From Curvibacter sp. CHRR-16 (lineage in GTDB: Bacteria; Pseudomonadota; Gammaproteobacteria; Burkholderiales; Burkholderiaceae_C): 64,000 bases of DNA. The number at the start of each line of letters is the position of its first letter. Position 1 is the first letter of the stretch. The notes below the pieces were generated by a model. The model was not told the origin of the DNA and did no database searches. It worked only from the letters and a program-made list of their open reading frames with translations. A program made the translations under genes and the position numbers. Below, piece after piece: positions 25,498-36,471 of the stretch. The DNA is taken from assembly GCF_018474005.1 (NCBI RefSeq), contig NZ_JAHCSH010000001.1:372001-436000 (forward strand), given 5' to 3'.

Positions 25498-26551
25498 GGT
25501 GGCTGCGCTTTCCGAGAATGAGCCAGAAGAAAAATGGCACACCAATGATGGCGGTGACGATGCCAATGGGGAACAGCGCGCCGGGCACCAGGGTTTTGGA
25601 CAGAACCGAAGCGGTGGAGAGCAAAAAGCCCCCGGTCAGCATGGACAGCGGAATAAAAAAGCGCTGGTCTTCGCCCACCAGCATGCGGGCGATGTGCGGA
25701 GCCACTAGGCCCACAAAGCCAATCACCCCCACAAAGCTGATGGCAGTGGAGGTCATCAAAGCCACCAATACCAAAGTCTTGAGGCGCAGCCACGTGACGT
25801 CCACGCCCAAGCTGCGCGCGCGTGCTTCACCCAAGCGCAGGGCGGTGAGTTTCCACGCGTCTTGGAACAGCAGCACGCAGCACAGCAGCGTCACCACAGT
25901 GGTGATGAGCAGGGTTTGCCAAGTGGTTTTGCTCAGACTGCCAAAAAGCCAAAACAAAATTTGCTGGTTCAGCTCAGGAGAGGAGAGGAACTGCAGCAAG
26001 GACAGCAGGGACTGGAACAAAAACAAGAGCGCGATGCCGGCCAAGATGAGCGTTTGCGAGCTAACGTGCTTGAGCAGTGCCAAGCCAAACAGCACGCTGG
26101 CGCACAGCATGCACATGACAAAAGCCCCCAAGGGAATGGCCACCATGGGCGAGAGGCCAAAACCGCCAAAGTACAGGCTCAGCGCTGCCCCCAAGCCAGC
26201 GGCGGCAGCCATGCCCAAGGTGAATGGGCTGGCCATGGGGTTGTCCAGCAGGGTTTGCATTTCGCCCCCGCCCACGCCCAAGGCTGCGCCCACGACCAAG
26301 GCCATGAGGGCGATGGGCAGGCGCATGTCCAGCACGATGGCTTTGCTGGTGGGGTCGGCCAATTCGGGGTGGAGCAGGGTGCGTACCACATCGCCCAAGC
26401 CCAGCATGGACGGGCCCGTGGCAATGTCCAGCACCAAGCTGGCGGCAATGATGAGGGTGAAAGCCAAAAGGTAAAGCCAGCGGAATTTCTCCCGCTGGCG
26501 TTGACCTGCTAAGGCATGGCTGATGCCTGTTGCGGTACTGTTGCTGGTCAC
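25490..26551 (-). CDS. FecCD-type ABC transporter permease
   Basis: A 353-residue inner-membrane permease of the BtuC/FepD/FecCD family, with about ten hydrophobic segments. Signatures: LDMRLPIALMALVVGAALGVGGGEMQTLLDNPMASPFTLGMAAAAGLGA, and FVGVIGFVGLVAPHIARMLVGEDQRFFIPLSMLTGGFLL, the ATPase-contacting region. It starts with GTG at 26551, overlapping the upstream binding-protein stop by four bases (GTGA). A single permease gene implies a homodimer, as in BtuC. The substrate is not readable, but the Fur-like box at 28800 suggests iron. Confidence 0.9.
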   Translation of the reverse strand: MTSNSTATGISHALAGQRQREKFRWLYLLAFTLIIAASLVLDIATGPSMLGLGDVVRTLLHPELADPTSKAIVLDMRLPIALMALVVGAALGVGGGEMQTLLDNPMASPFTLGMAAAAGLGAALSLYFGGFGLSPMVAIPLGAFVMCMLCASVLFGLALLKHVSSQTLILAGIALLFLFQSLLSLLQFLSSPELNQQILFWLFGSLSKTTWQTLLITTVVTLLCCVLLFQDAWKLTALRLGEARARSLGVDVTWLRLKTLVLVALMTSTAISFVGVIGFVGLVAPHIARMLVGEDQRFFIPLSMLTGGFLLSTASVLSKTLVPGALFPIGIVTAIIGVPFFFWLILGKRSHHA

Positions 26552-27669
26552 TTGCTATCCAGATGAATCATGAAGGTGCCGCTGGGGCGAATGGGCAGGT
26601 AGCGTTGGTAAAAGCCCAAGTAGGTGGCTTGCGGATCGAGGTCTTTGAACAGCGTAGGGTAGAGCGCTTTGGCCATGTACTGCATGAGCGCCAAGTCCAA
26701 GATGCTGCGCGTGGCGCCGTGGTACACACCGTAAACGCGCTGGTTTTTCACGGCGTTCACTTGGCTCCAGCCGTGGCGCTGGGTAAAACCTTGCAGGCGT
26801 TTTTGCGCTGCAGTGGCATCGACCTCAAAGCCCATTTGCATGGCGGTGGGGTTGGCCACGCTTTCGTAGCCGGCCATGAGTACCACGTCGGGATTGGAGC
26901 TCAAAAACTGCTCGGGGTGGATGGCGCCCCAGTTCTTGATAAAGGGTTCGGCAATGTTGCGCCCCCCCACCAAGGAGGCCATGGCACCCCACATGTTTTT
27001 GCCATAGGTGTAGCTGTAGTCGGCAGGTCCTTTGTCACCCAGCTCGATGTAGATGCTGGGCTGGGGCAGTTTGGCTTTGGCGATGCGTTGCTGCATCAGC
27101 TCGACACCATTGCTGTAGTCGCGGGCAATTTGTTCCGCGCGCGCAGTTTCTCCGGTGATGCGGCCCAGCACGCGGATGCTAGCTACGTGGCGCTCCAGCG
27201 TTTGGGCGTTGAAGTCGATCACCACCACGGGAATGCCTGCAGACTCCAAGCGGGCCAAGTCGTTGCCCAGCGCTTGGTATTGCCAATCGGCCAAGATGAC
27301 TACTGAGGGCTTGGCTGCTAGCACCTTCTCGATGGAGAAAGTTTGGTCTTGCACGTTGCCCACGTCGGGTACTTTGAGCAGTTGGGGTTTTTTCTCTGTG
27401 TATTGCTTCCACACCACGGGGCGGGATTTGCTGAACCAGCCCAGCGACATGCCCACCAGGCGGTCGTAAGCGGCATCGCCACCGACTGCGAAATAGTCTT
27501 CGATGTAAAAGCCCAGCACAACGCGCTTGGCAGGAACATCCACCACCACTTGGCGGCCTATAACGTCCGAAATGGTGGTGGGGGCAGCGTGGGCACCTGT
27601 GAGGGCGGCTATGCAGAGTGTGCAAGCGGCAAGCGCCGCTTGCATCCAACGACGGGATGAATGTGCCAT
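26548..27669 (-). CDS. FepB/BtuF-type ABC transporter binding protein, second tandem copy
   Basis: A 373-residue periplasmic binding protein (class III, COG0614 type) with a signal peptide ending GAHA-APTTI. The N-terminal lobe has DVIGRQVVVDVPAKRVVLGFYIEDYFAVGG, the middle KPSVVILADWQYQALG and IPVVVIDFNAQTLERHV; the C-terminal lobe has ANPTAMQMGFEVDATAAQKRL. It is clearly a paralogue of the product of the gene just upstream (27673-28785), from which it is separated by three bases. Differences cluster in the mid-lobe segment around GWFSKSRPVVWKQYTEKKP, so the two may bind different chelates and share one permease and ATPase. Confidence 0.88.
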   Translation of the reverse strand: MAHSSRRWMQAALAACTLCIAALTGAHAAPTTISDVIGRQVVVDVPAKRVVLGFYIEDYFAVGGDAAYDRLVGMSLGWFSKSRPVVWKQYTEKKPQLLKVPDVGNVQDQTFSIEKVLAAKPSVVILADWQYQALGNDLARLESAGIPVVVIDFNAQTLERHVASIRVLGRITGETARAEQIARDYSNGVELMQQRIAKAKLPQPSIYIELGDKGPADYSYTYGKNMWGAMASLVGGRNIAEPFIKNWGAIHPEQFLSSNPDVVLMAGYESVANPTAMQMGFEVDATAAQKRLQGFTQRHGWSQVNAVKNQRVYGVYHGATRSILDLALMQYMAKALYPTLFKDLDPQATYLGFYQRYLPIRPSGTFMIHLDSK

Positions 27670-27672
27670 GTT

Positions 27673-28785
27673 TTATTTGCTGGAGAGATCGACCATGAAG
27701 CTACCGCTGGGGGTGACGGGCAGGTAGCGCTTGTAGAAGGACAGGTAGTTGGCTTCGGGTTGCAGGTCTTTGAACAAATCGGGATAAATGGCTTTGGCCA
27801 TGAACTGCACCATGGTGTAGTCCGATACCGTGCGCGATGCCCCTTGGTACACGCCCAAGAGGCGCTTGTTTTTGATGGCAGGCAGGTCAGCCCAGCCATT
27901 GCGGTTGGCAAAGCCTGCTAGGCGCTGTTGGGCGACAGCCTTATCCACGCCTTGGCCAATTTGCATGGCGGTTGGGTTCTTGGCCGCTTCGGTACCGGAA
28001 ATGAACACCACCTCGGGCTTGGCAGCCAGCACTTGCTCAGGGTTCATAGGGCCCCACCATTCGACAAAAGGCGCTGCAATGTTGTTGCCGCCAGCATTCT
28101 TGAGCATGGCACCCCACATATTTTTGCCGTAGGTGAAGCTGTATTCAGCCGGGCCTTTGTTGCCAAATTCCACGTAGACCTTGGGTTGGGGAAGTCCCGC
28201 TTTGGCAATGCGGCTTTGTACTTGGTCGATAGCGGACTTGTACTCGGCATTGATCTTGTCGGCACGGGTGGTTTCGCCCGTGATTTCACCCAGCAGCTTG
28301 GTGCTCGCCAAGTGACGCTCTAGGGTTTGGGCGTTGTAGTCCACCACCACGACAGGGATTTTTGCTGCTTCCAAGCGCTTGATATCAGAGCCCAAGCCTT
28401 TGTACTGCCAGTCGGCCAGCACCACGACATCGGGTTTGAGTGCCAACACTTTTTCAACCGAGAAGGTCTGTGCTTCGACTTCGCCCACATCCGGGATGTC
28501 TTTCAAGGACGGACGGTGCGCAGTGTGCAGTTGCCAGTTGGCACTGCGCCAGCCTTCCCATGCTTCGCGGGACATACCGACGACCTTGTCAAAAGCCTTT
28601 TCACCACCAACAGCCATGTAGTCTTCAAAGTAAAAACCCAGCAGCACGCGTTTGGCAGGAAGGTCTACTTCGACATTGCGGCCAATGACGTCTTGCAAAG
28701 TGGTGGGGGCAGCCAGTGCGTTGGCTGCTGTGCTGCACAGAAGAGCAATGGCCAGTAGGCTTTTGATGTGTGATCGCTTGTTCAT
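27673..28785 (-). CDS. FepB/BtuF-type ABC transporter binding protein, first tandem copy
   Basis: A 370-residue periplasmic binding protein, signal peptide MNKRSHIKSLLAIALLCSTAANALA. Like its neighbour it contains DVIGRNVEVDLPAKRVLLGFYFEDYMAVGG, KPDVVVLADWQYKGLG, IPVVVVDYNAQTLERHL and SFTYGKNMWGAML. It is the first gene of the minus-strand run; a Fur-like box begins 15 bases before its ATG, so iron limitation should raise expression. The ligand may be ferric chelate or heme, but no TonB-dependent receptor gene is in the window. Of the two copies this one is less altered in the middle lobe (MSREAWEGWRSANWQLHTAH). Confidence 0.9.
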   Translation of the reverse strand: MNKRSHIKSLLAIALLCSTAANALAAPTTLQDVIGRNVEVDLPAKRVLLGFYFEDYMAVGGEKAFDKVVGMSREAWEGWRSANWQLHTAHRPSLKDIPDVGEVEAQTFSVEKVLALKPDVVVLADWQYKGLGSDIKRLEAAKIPVVVVDYNAQTLERHLASTKLLGEITGETTRADKINAEYKSAIDQVQSRIAKAGLPQPKVYVEFGNKGPAEYSFTYGKNMWGAMLKNAGGNNIAAPFVEWWGPMNPEQVLAAKPEVVFISGTEAAKNPTAMQIGQGVDKAVAQQRLAGFANRNGWADLPAIKNKRLLGVYQGASRTVSDYTMVQFMAKAIYPDLFKDLQPEANYLSFYKRYLPVTPSGSFMVDLSSK

Positions 28786-28799
28786 AATTAATTTCTAAA

Positions 28800-28814
28800 T
28801 GAAAACGATTCTCA
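28800..28814 (-). promoter_or_regulatory. Fur-like box
   Basis: TGAAAACGATTCTCA fits the 7-1-7 Fur model TGATAAT-N-ATTATCA in 11 of 14 arm positions. It lies 15 bases before the first binding-protein gene, in an AT-rich divergent spacer, and about 50 bases before trhP on the other strand. It predicts Fur-Fe(II) repression of the minus-strand iron-type genes. Confidence 0.7.
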
Positions 28815-28866
28815 TTATATGGACTGGGTTTGGTATGTAAAATCGCGACTGGCGATAATTGCGCCT

Positions 28867-30252
28867 ATGACATACAAAACCCCCGAATTACTGGCCCCAG
28901 CAGGTTCTTTGACCATGCTGAAGACGGCTTTGGCGTTTGGTGCCACAGCCGTTTATGCAGGGCAGCCGCGCTATTCCTTGCGCGTGCGCAACAACTCTTT
29001 TGGTGATTTGGATGTGCTGCGCCAAGGCATTGAGCACACCCATGCCTTGGGCAAAAAGTTCTACCTCGTTTCCAATATTTATCCGCATAGCAACAAGGTC
29101 AAGAGTTACGTGCAGAACATGCAGCCCGTGATCGACCTCAGGCCTGATGCGCTGATCATGTCCGACCCCGGCTTGATCATGATGGCGCGTGAGGCTTGGC
29201 CGGACACCGAGGTGCACTTGTCGGTGCAGGCCAATACGGTGAACTCGGCAGCGGTGAAGTTTTGGCAGCGGGTGGGTATTACCCGTGTGATTTTGTCGCG
29301 CGAGTTGTCGCTCGACCAAGTGGCGCAGATTCGCCAAGATTGCCCTGACATGGAGCTGGAGGTGTTTGTCCACGGTGCGCTGTGCATTGCCTACTCGGGG
29401 CGTTGCCTCTTGTCGGGCTACTTCAATCACCGTGATCCCAATCAAGGTACGTGCACCAATGCCTGCCGTTGGGACTACAAAACCCACGCGGCACAGGTCG
29501 ATGCTTCGGGCGATGTGCTGGCACCACCAGCGGCAGCGGGGCATAGCTGCGGTAGTGGAAATGGTCAGTCTTTGCCGCAAGAAGCACGCGACTCCATTTC
29601 TTACTTGCTCGAGGAAAGCAATCGCCCCGGGGAGTTCATGCCCATCGAGGAAGATGAACATGGCACTTACATCATGAACTCCAAAGACCTGCGTGCCATT
29701 GAGCACGTGCAGCGCTTGGTGGAAATCGGTGTGGATTCACTCAAAATCGAGGGGCGCACTAAGAGTCCGTACTACGTGGCGCGCACGGCCCAGTCTTACC
29801 GTCGCGCGATTGACGATGCGGTCAATGGTCACGGCCTTAATCCAGAGCTGCTGGGGCAATTGGAAGGCTTGGCTAACCGGGGCTATACCAGCGGTTTCTT
29901 CCAGCGCCACACACCCCAAGAAACCCAAAACTACCTGCGTGGCTACAGCGAAAGCGGCCGCAGCCAGTACGTGGGCGATGTATTGGAGTTCGACACCACG
30001 CGCCAACTGTGCAAGGTCAATGTGCGCAACAAATTCGCTGTGGGCGACTGGCTGGAGGTGATTCACCCTGCTGGCAATCACGACGTGCAACTGCAGCGCA
30101 TGGAAAACGCCGATGCACAGCCTATGGACGTGGCGCCCGGTAGCGGACACACGGTGTGGTTGCCACTGCCGCAGTCGGCGGTAGGTGCGTTTCTGGCGCG
30201 CTACCTGCAAGCACGCGAAGACGCCGCAGAAAGTCTTGCGACTGCAGTTTGA
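28867..30252 (+). CDS. trhP: Peptidase U32 family tRNA hydroxylation protein (TrhP/YegQ type)
   Basis: In E. coli, TrhP (YegQ) is needed for 5-hydroxyuridine formation at tRNA position 34. The window protein has 461 residues and the U32 layout: N-terminal TIM barrel starting YKTPELLAPAGSLTMLKTALAFGATAVYAG, then the signature ELEVFVHGALCIAYSGRCLLSGYFNHRDPNQGTCTNACRWDY with clustered cysteines that could hold an iron-sulfur cluster, and a C-terminal beta domain (YVGDVLEFDTTRQLCKVNVRNKF). A Gly/Ala/Ser-rich insert (about residues 215-235) follows the cysteine cluster. The ATG at 28867 begins the conserved MTYKTPELL; an upstream ATG at 28819 lies next to the Fur-like box and is less likely. Confidence 0.88.
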   Translation: MTYKTPELLAPAGSLTMLKTALAFGATAVYAGQPRYSLRVRNNSFGDLDVLRQGIEHTHALGKKFYLVSNIYPHSNKVKSYVQNMQPVIDLRPDALIMSDPGLIMMAREAWPDTEVHLSVQANTVNSAAVKFWQRVGITRVILSRELSLDQVAQIRQDCPDMELEVFVHGALCIAYSGRCLLSGYFNHRDPNQGTCTNACRWDYKTHAAQVDASGDVLAPPAAAGHSCGSGNGQSLPQEARDSISYLLEESNRPGEFMPIEEDEHGTYIMNSKDLRAIEHVQRLVEIGVDSLKIEGRTKSPYYVARTAQSYRRAIDDAVNGHGLNPELLGQLEGLANRGYTSGFFQRHTPQETQNYLRGYSESGRSQYVGDVLEFDTTRQLCKVNVRNKFAVGDWLEVIHPAGNHDVQLQRMENADAQPMDVAPGSGHTVWLPLPQSAVGAFLARYLQAREDAAESLATAV

Positions 30253-30445
30253 GAATGGCCTCTAACCGTGGCGCTGCAAAGCAGTGCCATAATGCAGGGG
30301 TTTACTCTCAAAAGGCAAACGGGTCACTGTCCGGCGCAACATGAAATGTGCCCATGGCTTTGGCCTTAAGTTCCGACGCTGCCCCATAAGGGTCTGGGAA
30401 GGAGCACCGAAGGTTTTTCGTTAGAGAAATTCACAAAGGTTGATC

Positions 30446-32221
30446 ATGGAAATATCCAAAGCCGAAATGGCAGCTACGGCTCCTGCCGCTAAATCATCTG
30501 TACCCGAATTGCGTGGTGCAGAGGTTCTTGTCAAAGCCCTGCAAGCAGAAAATGTGAAGTACCTCTGGGGCTACCCTGGTGGTGCGGTTTTGCACATTTA
30601 CGATGCTTTGTACAAGCAGGAAACTATTCAGCACATCCTGGTTCGCCATGAACAAGCTGCAGTGCACGCAGCCGATGGCTATGCCCGTGCGACTGGCGAT
30701 GTGGGTGTCGCGCTGGTGACCTCAGGCCCCGGTTTGACCAATGCGGTTACAGGCATTGCTACTGCCTACATGGACAGTATTCCTATGGTGGTGATCAGTG
30801 GCCAAGTGCCCACGCCCGCCATTGGCTTGGATGCTTTCCAAGAGTGCGATACCGTCGGCATTACCCGACCCATCGTCAAACACAACTTCTTGGTCAAAGA
30901 CGCGCGTGATTTGGCCATGACGCTGAAAAAAGCATTCCACATCGCTCGCACAGGCCGCCCCGGTCCTGTGGTAGTGGATATCCCCAAAGACGTTTCCTTT
31001 AAGAAGGTTCCGTACGAAGGCTATCCCGAGTCGGTGGAAATGCGCTCCTACAACCCCGTGCGCAAAGGCCACGGCGGTCAAATTCGCAAGGCCTTGCAGT
31101 TGCTGCTGGCGGCCAAGCGTCCTTATATCTATACGGGCGGTGGCGTGCTGCTCAGCAATGCCAGCAACGAGCTGCGCACCTTGGTGGACATGCTGGGTGT
31201 GCCAGTGACCAACACCCTCATGGGTTTGGGTGCTTACCCTGCGTCGGACTCTAAGTTCTTGGGCATGCTGGGCATGCACGGCACGGTAGAGGCCAACAAT
31301 GCCATGCAAAACTGTGATGTGTTGCTGGCTGTCGGAGCCCGTTTTGATGACCGCGTGATTGGCAACCCCAAGCACTTTGCACAAAACGAACGCAAGATCA
31401 TCCACATCGACATCGATCCCTCCAGCATCTCCAAGCGCGTGAAGGTCGACATCCCTATCGTGGGCGATGTGAAAGATGTACTGACCGAAATGATCGGCAT
31501 GCTCAAAGAAGCGCCAGCCCGCATCGATGGGCCTTCACTGGCTGCTTGGTGGGACACCATCAATGGCTGGCGCAGTCGCGATTGCCTGAAATACGACCGC
31601 AACAATACCGACGTCATCAAGCCCCAGTACGTGATCGAGACGCTCTGGAACATGACCAAGGATGCCGATACCTACATCACTTCCGATGTGGGCCAACACC
31701 AGATGTGGGCGGCCCAGTTTTACCGTTTTGACCAACCCCGCCGTTGGATCAACTCCGGTGGTTTGGGCACCATGGGTGTGGGCATTCCCTATGCCATGGG
31801 CATCAAGATGGCGCGTCCCGAGAGCGAGGTGTTCTGTGTGACCGGAGAAGGTTCGGTGCAGATGAACATCCAAGAGCTGTCCACTTGCTTGCAGTACAAC
31901 ACCCCCATCAAGGTGCTGTCGCTTAACAACCGCTATTTGGGCATGGTGCGCCAGTGGCAAGAGATTGAATATTCTGGCCGCTACAGCCACAGCTACATGG
32001 ATGCTTTGCCCAACTTCGTGAAGTTGGCTGAAGCCTATGGTCACGTGGGTATGCTCATTGAGCGTCCCCAAGACGTGGAGCCTGCTTTGCGCGAAGCACG
32101 CAAGCTCAAAGATCGCACGGTGTTCATGGACTTCCGCACCGATCCGACCGAGAACGTCTTCCCCATGGTGCAGGCCGGCAAAGGCATCACCGAAATGCTC
32201 TTGGGGTCTGAAGACCTCTGA
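30446..32221 (+). CDS. ilvB: Acetolactate synthase, large catalytic subunit
   Basis: First common step of valine, leucine and isoleucine synthesis: condenses pyruvate with pyruvate or 2-oxobutyrate, using ThDP, FAD and Mg2+. It has 591 residues. The ThDP-activating glutamate lies in HILVRHEQAAVHAADGYARATG. The central FAD domain follows (GARFDDRVIGN), and the ThDP domain contains GTMGVGIPYAMG, VTGEGSVQMNIQEL and LNNRYLGMVRQWQ. A 20-residue N-terminal extension (EISKAEMAATAPAAKSS) precedes the fold. The ATG at 30446 follows AAAGG. It heads the ilvB-ilvH-ilvC cluster; the 193-base spacer upstream shows no leader peptide rich in Ile, Val or Leu codons. Confidence 0.96.
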   Translation: MEISKAEMAATAPAAKSSVPELRGAEVLVKALQAENVKYLWGYPGGAVLHIYDALYKQETIQHILVRHEQAAVHAADGYARATGDVGVALVTSGPGLTNAVTGIATAYMDSIPMVVISGQVPTPAIGLDAFQECDTVGITRPIVKHNFLVKDARDLAMTLKKAFHIARTGRPGPVVVDIPKDVSFKKVPYEGYPESVEMRSYNPVRKGHGGQIRKALQLLLAAKRPYIYTGGGVLLSNASNELRTLVDMLGVPVTNTLMGLGAYPASDSKFLGMLGMHGTVEANNAMQNCDVLLAVGARFDDRVIGNPKHFAQNERKIIHIDIDPSSISKRVKVDIPIVGDVKDVLTEMIGMLKEAPARIDGPSLAAWWDTINGWRSRDCLKYDRNNTDVIKPQYVIETLWNMTKDADTYITSDVGQHQMWAAQFYRFDQPRRWINSGGLGTMGVGIPYAMGIKMARPESEVFCVTGEGSVQMNIQELSTCLQYNTPIKVLSLNNRYLGMVRQWQEIEYSGRYSHSYMDALPNFVKLAEAYGHVGMLIERPQDVEPALREARKLKDRTVFMDFRTDPTENVFPMVQAGKGITEMLLGSEDL

Positions 32222-32231
32222 CAGTCCCACA

Positions 32232-32287
32232 CGTCACTTTTTTGACGAATCTATTGACTGCCAAGCCCTGCGGTTACCGCCGCAGGG
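32232..32287 (+). promoter_or_regulatory. Two hairpins between ilvB and ilvH (possible structured RNA)
   Basis: CGTCA (32232-32236) pairs with TGACG (32243-32247), and CCCTGCGG (32266-32273) pairs exactly with CCGCAGGG (32280-32287) around a 6-base loop. The second hairpin ends 28 bases before the ilvH ATG. No T-run follows, so it is not an intrinsic terminator. An ilvH leader RNA motif has been reported in Betaproteobacteria; I cannot confirm a match to it. Confidence 0.45.
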
Positions 32288-32315
32288 GGAGGGCAGCGAA
32301 AAGAGGAATCGACAC

Positions 32316-33844
<1,529 letters not shown>

Positions 33845-33876
33845 GCACGGCGAACGTTTACCAAGCGTTCACTTGC

Positions 33877-33902
33877 AAAGGCCACTTCGGTGGCCTTTTT
33901 CT
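33877..33902 (+). terminator. Rho-independent terminator after ilvC
   Basis: AAAGGCCAC (33877-33885) and GTGGCCTTT (33890-33898) form a 9-bp stem closed by a TTCG tetraloop, followed by a T-run. It separates ilvBHC from pssA-leuA. Confidence 0.92.
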
Positions 33903-33961
33903 TTGGTGGCTTGGCTTAAACTGTTTGGTTAGCCAAGCACTAGGCTTGAGAAGGAGTTTTC

Positions 33962-34777
33962 ATGCACGATGGCGATAGCACACCTCTGGATAGCACCGTA
34001 GAACCAGCCATGTCGATTCGGCGCAAAGGCATCTACATCTTGCCTAATTTGTTCACATTGGCAGCCTTGTTTGGTGGTTTTTATGCGGTGGTGATGGCCA
34101 TGAATGGCCGCTATGACTTGGCCACCGTGGGGGTGTTTTGTGCCATGGTGCTCGATAGCCTAGACGGGCGAGTGGCCCGCATGACCAATACCCAAAGTGC
34201 TTTTGGTGAGCAAATGGATTCGCTCTCGGATATGGTGTCTTTTGGTGCTGCACCGGCGCTCATTGCGTATGAATGGGCATTGCGCGATATCGGACGATGG
34301 GGCTGGATTGCTGCATTTGTGTACTGCGCTTGTGCCGCACTGCGTTTGGCGCGTTTTAACGTCAATACCTCGGTGGTGGATAAACGCTATTTCCAAGGAT
34401 TGCCATCCCCAGCTGCTGCTGCACTGGTGGCCGGCTTTATTGGCTTGGCAACCGATCAAGGCTACCAAGGCCCACAACTGGTATGGCCTATGTTTGCCGT
34501 GTGCTTGTTCGCTGGTTTGACTATGGTGACCAATGTGCCGTTCTACAGTTTTAAAGATTTGAGCATGAAGCGCAGCGTGCCTTTTGCCGCCATTGTGTTG
34601 GTCGCGCTGGGAATTGCAGTGATCAATATTTATCCCCCATTGGTACTGTTTGGCTTGTTTGTGGTCTATGCCCTCAGCGGGTACGTGGTGTACGCCTGGC
34701 GTAAAGCCAAAGGCCAGCACACCAGTGTGATCAGTACTTCGACCGACGAGCCCGATGAGCGTGGCTTGCACATGTAA
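33962..34777 (+). CDS. pssA: CDP-diacylglycerol-serine O-phosphatidyltransferase
   Basis: Makes phosphatidylserine, the precursor of phosphatidylethanolamine, in the inner membrane. It has 271 residues with about seven hydrophobic helices. The CDP-alcohol phosphotransferase motif is intact: [26 protein letters not shown], with its conserved Asp residues. This is the membrane-embedded type, unlike the peripheral E. coli PssA. AAGGAG (33951-33956) precedes the ATG. Genes of this type commonly sit between ilvC and leuA in Betaproteobacteria; leuA begins 20 bases later, so the two form a transcript separate from ilvBHC. Confidence 0.93.
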   Translation: MHDGDSTPLDSTVEPAMSIRRKGIYILPNLFTLAALFGGFYAVVMAMNGRYDLATVGVFCAMVLDSLDGRVARMTNTQSAFGEQMDSLSDMVSFGAAPALIAYEWALRDIGRWGWIAAFVYCACAALRLARFNVNTSVVDKRYFQGLPSPAAAALVAGFIGLATDQGYQGPQLVWPMFAVCLFAGLTMVTNVPFYSFKDLSMKRSVPFAAIVLVALGIAVINIYPPLVLFGLFVVYALSGYVVYAWRKAKGQHTSVISTSTDEPDERGLHM

Positions 34778-34797
34778 GACATTGCCTAGGAATTCCT

Positions 34798-36336
34798 ATG
34801 ACCGACAAACTGATTATTTTTGATACCACCTTGCGTGATGGCGAGCAGTCGCCCGGCGCCTCCATGACACGCGACGAAAAGCTGCGCATCGCGCGCCAGT
34901 TGGAACGCTTGAAGGTGGACGTTATCGAGGCGGGTTTTGCGGCCAGCTCCAACGGCGATTTTGAAGCCGTGCAGTTGATTGCGAACAACATCAAAGATTC
35001 AACAGTGTGCTCCTTGTCGCGTGCCAATGATCGCGATATTGCCCGTGCGGCAGAAGCGTTGAAAGGGGCTAATCGGGCCCGTATCCATACTTTCATCGCA
35101 ACATCTCCTTTGCATATGGAGAAGAAGCTGCGCATGACGCCAGAACAGGTGCTGGAGCAAGCCAAGCAATCGGTGCGCTTTGCTCGCAATTTGGTGGCCG
35201 ATATTGAATTCAGTCCTGAGGATGGTTACCGCAGCGATGTGGACTTTTTGTGCCGTGTGCTGGAGGCGGTGATCAAAGAGGGGGCCACCACGCTCAATAT
35301 TCCGGACACGGTGGGCTATGCTGTGCCTGAGCTGTATGGCAATTTCATCAAAACGCTGCGCGAACGTGTGCCCAACTCGGATAAAGCCATCTGGTCTGTC
35401 CATTGCCACAACGATTTGGGTATGGCCGTAGCCAACTCATTGGCTGGTGTGAAGATTGGTGGAGCCCGCCAGATTGAGTGCACCATCAACGGTTTGGGGG
35501 AGCGGGCAGGCAATTGCAGTTTGGAAGAAGTTGTCATGGCGGTTAAAACCCGCAAAGACTACTTTGGTTTGGAGTTGGGCATCGATACCACCCACATCTT
35601 GGCAGCCAGTCGCATGGTGAGCCAGACCACAGGATTTGTCGTGCAACCGAACAAGGCCGTGGTGGGTGCCAATGCTTTTGCCCACGCATCGGGTATCCAC
35701 CAAGATGGCGTACTCAAAGCCCGCGATACGTATGAAATCATGCGTGCCGAAGATGTAGGTTGGAGTGCCAACAAAATCGTGTTGGGCAAATTGAGTGGTC
35801 GCAACGCATTCAAGCAGCGTTTGCAAGAACTGGGCGTTTCTTTGGATAGCGAAACTGAGCTCAACAATGCGTTTGCCCGCTTCAAAGAACTGGCGGATCG
35901 CAAAAGTGAAATTTTTGATGAAGACATCTTGGCACTTGTCAGCGATGAAAGCGCAGCGGGTGAACAAGAGGAGTACGGTTTTGTTTCCTTGTCACAAACC
36001 AGTGAGACTGGCGAGCAACCCAAAGCCTCTATCGTCATCACTGTCGCCGGTACTGAAAAACGCAGCAGTGCCACTGGCAATGGCCCCGTGGATGCATCAC
36101 TCAAAGCCATTGAATCGTTGGTGCAAAGTGGCGCTGAAATGGTCTTGTACTCGGTCAATGCCATCAGTGGTTCGACCGAGAGCCAAGGCGAGGTAACCGT
36201 GCGCCTGCAAAACAGTGGGCGGGTGGTCAACGGTGTGGGTGCAGACCCTGACATTGTTGTCGCTTCGGCCAAGGCCTATCTCAGTGCCTTGAACAAACTG
36301 CATAGCAAATCGGAGCGCGTTGCGGCCCAAGGTTGA
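34798..36336 (+). CDS. leuA: 2-Isopropylmalate synthase
   Basis: Condenses acetyl-CoA with 2-oxoisovalerate, the first committed step of leucine synthesis. It has 512 residues, a standard LeuA type 1 length. The catalytic TIM barrel starts [18 protein letters not shown], and [38 protein letters not shown] carries the metal-binding His-x-His. [18 protein letters not shown] is the second signature. The C-terminal regulatory domain (about 385-510, [32 protein letters not shown]) binds leucine for feedback inhibition. It follows pssA closely; with ilvBHC just upstream this groups the branched-chain amino acid pathway. The 135 bases after it contain only short inverted repeats and no clear terminator. 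Confidence 0.96.
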   Translation: MTDKLIIFDTTLRDGEQSPGASMTRDEKLRIARQLERLKVDVIEAGFAASSNGDFEAVQLIANNIKDSTVCSLSRANDRDIARAAEALKGANRARIHTFIATSPLHMEKKLRMTPEQVLEQAKQSVRFARNLVADIEFSPEDGYRSDVDFLCRVLEAVIKEGATTLNIPDTVGYAVPELYGNFIKTLRERVPNSDKAIWSVHCHNDLGMAVANSLAGVKIGGARQIECTINGLGERAGNCSLEEVVMAVKTRKDYFGLELGIDTTHILAASRMVSQTTGFVVQPNKAVVGANAFAHASGIHQDGVLKARDTYEIMRAEDVGWSANKIVLGKLSGRNAFKQRLQELGVSLDSETELNNAFARFKELADRKSEIFDEDILALVSDESAAGEQEEYGFVSLSQTSETGEQPKASIVITVAGTEKRSSATGNGPVDASLKAIESLVQSGAEMVLYSVNAISGSTESQGEVTVRLQNSGRVVNGVGADPDIVVASAKAYLSALNKLHSKSERVAAQG

Positions 36337-36471
36337 GAAATGTATCTAAATTAACTTGAAGTTTTTACTCCAAGTTGTTGATCTTTAATCATTATCTTGA
36401 GTAAACTCAGTGCCAGTTGTTGCTGGTTAGCACGTTTATTGCGTAGCAGGCATTGAAAGGATGAAAAGCAC

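Noticed and set aside
25490..28785. Annotating the ABC genes as heme-specific (hmuTUV)
   Set aside because: Family membership and the Fur-like box support an iron-type importer, but no heme-specific residue pattern, receptor or heme-utilisation gene is visible.
30341..30424. A 27-codon reading frame in the ilvB leader that could be an attenuation leader peptide
   Set aside because: Its codons are not enriched in Ile, Val or Leu, there is no good ribosome-binding site, and no terminator hairpin with a T-run follows before ilvB.
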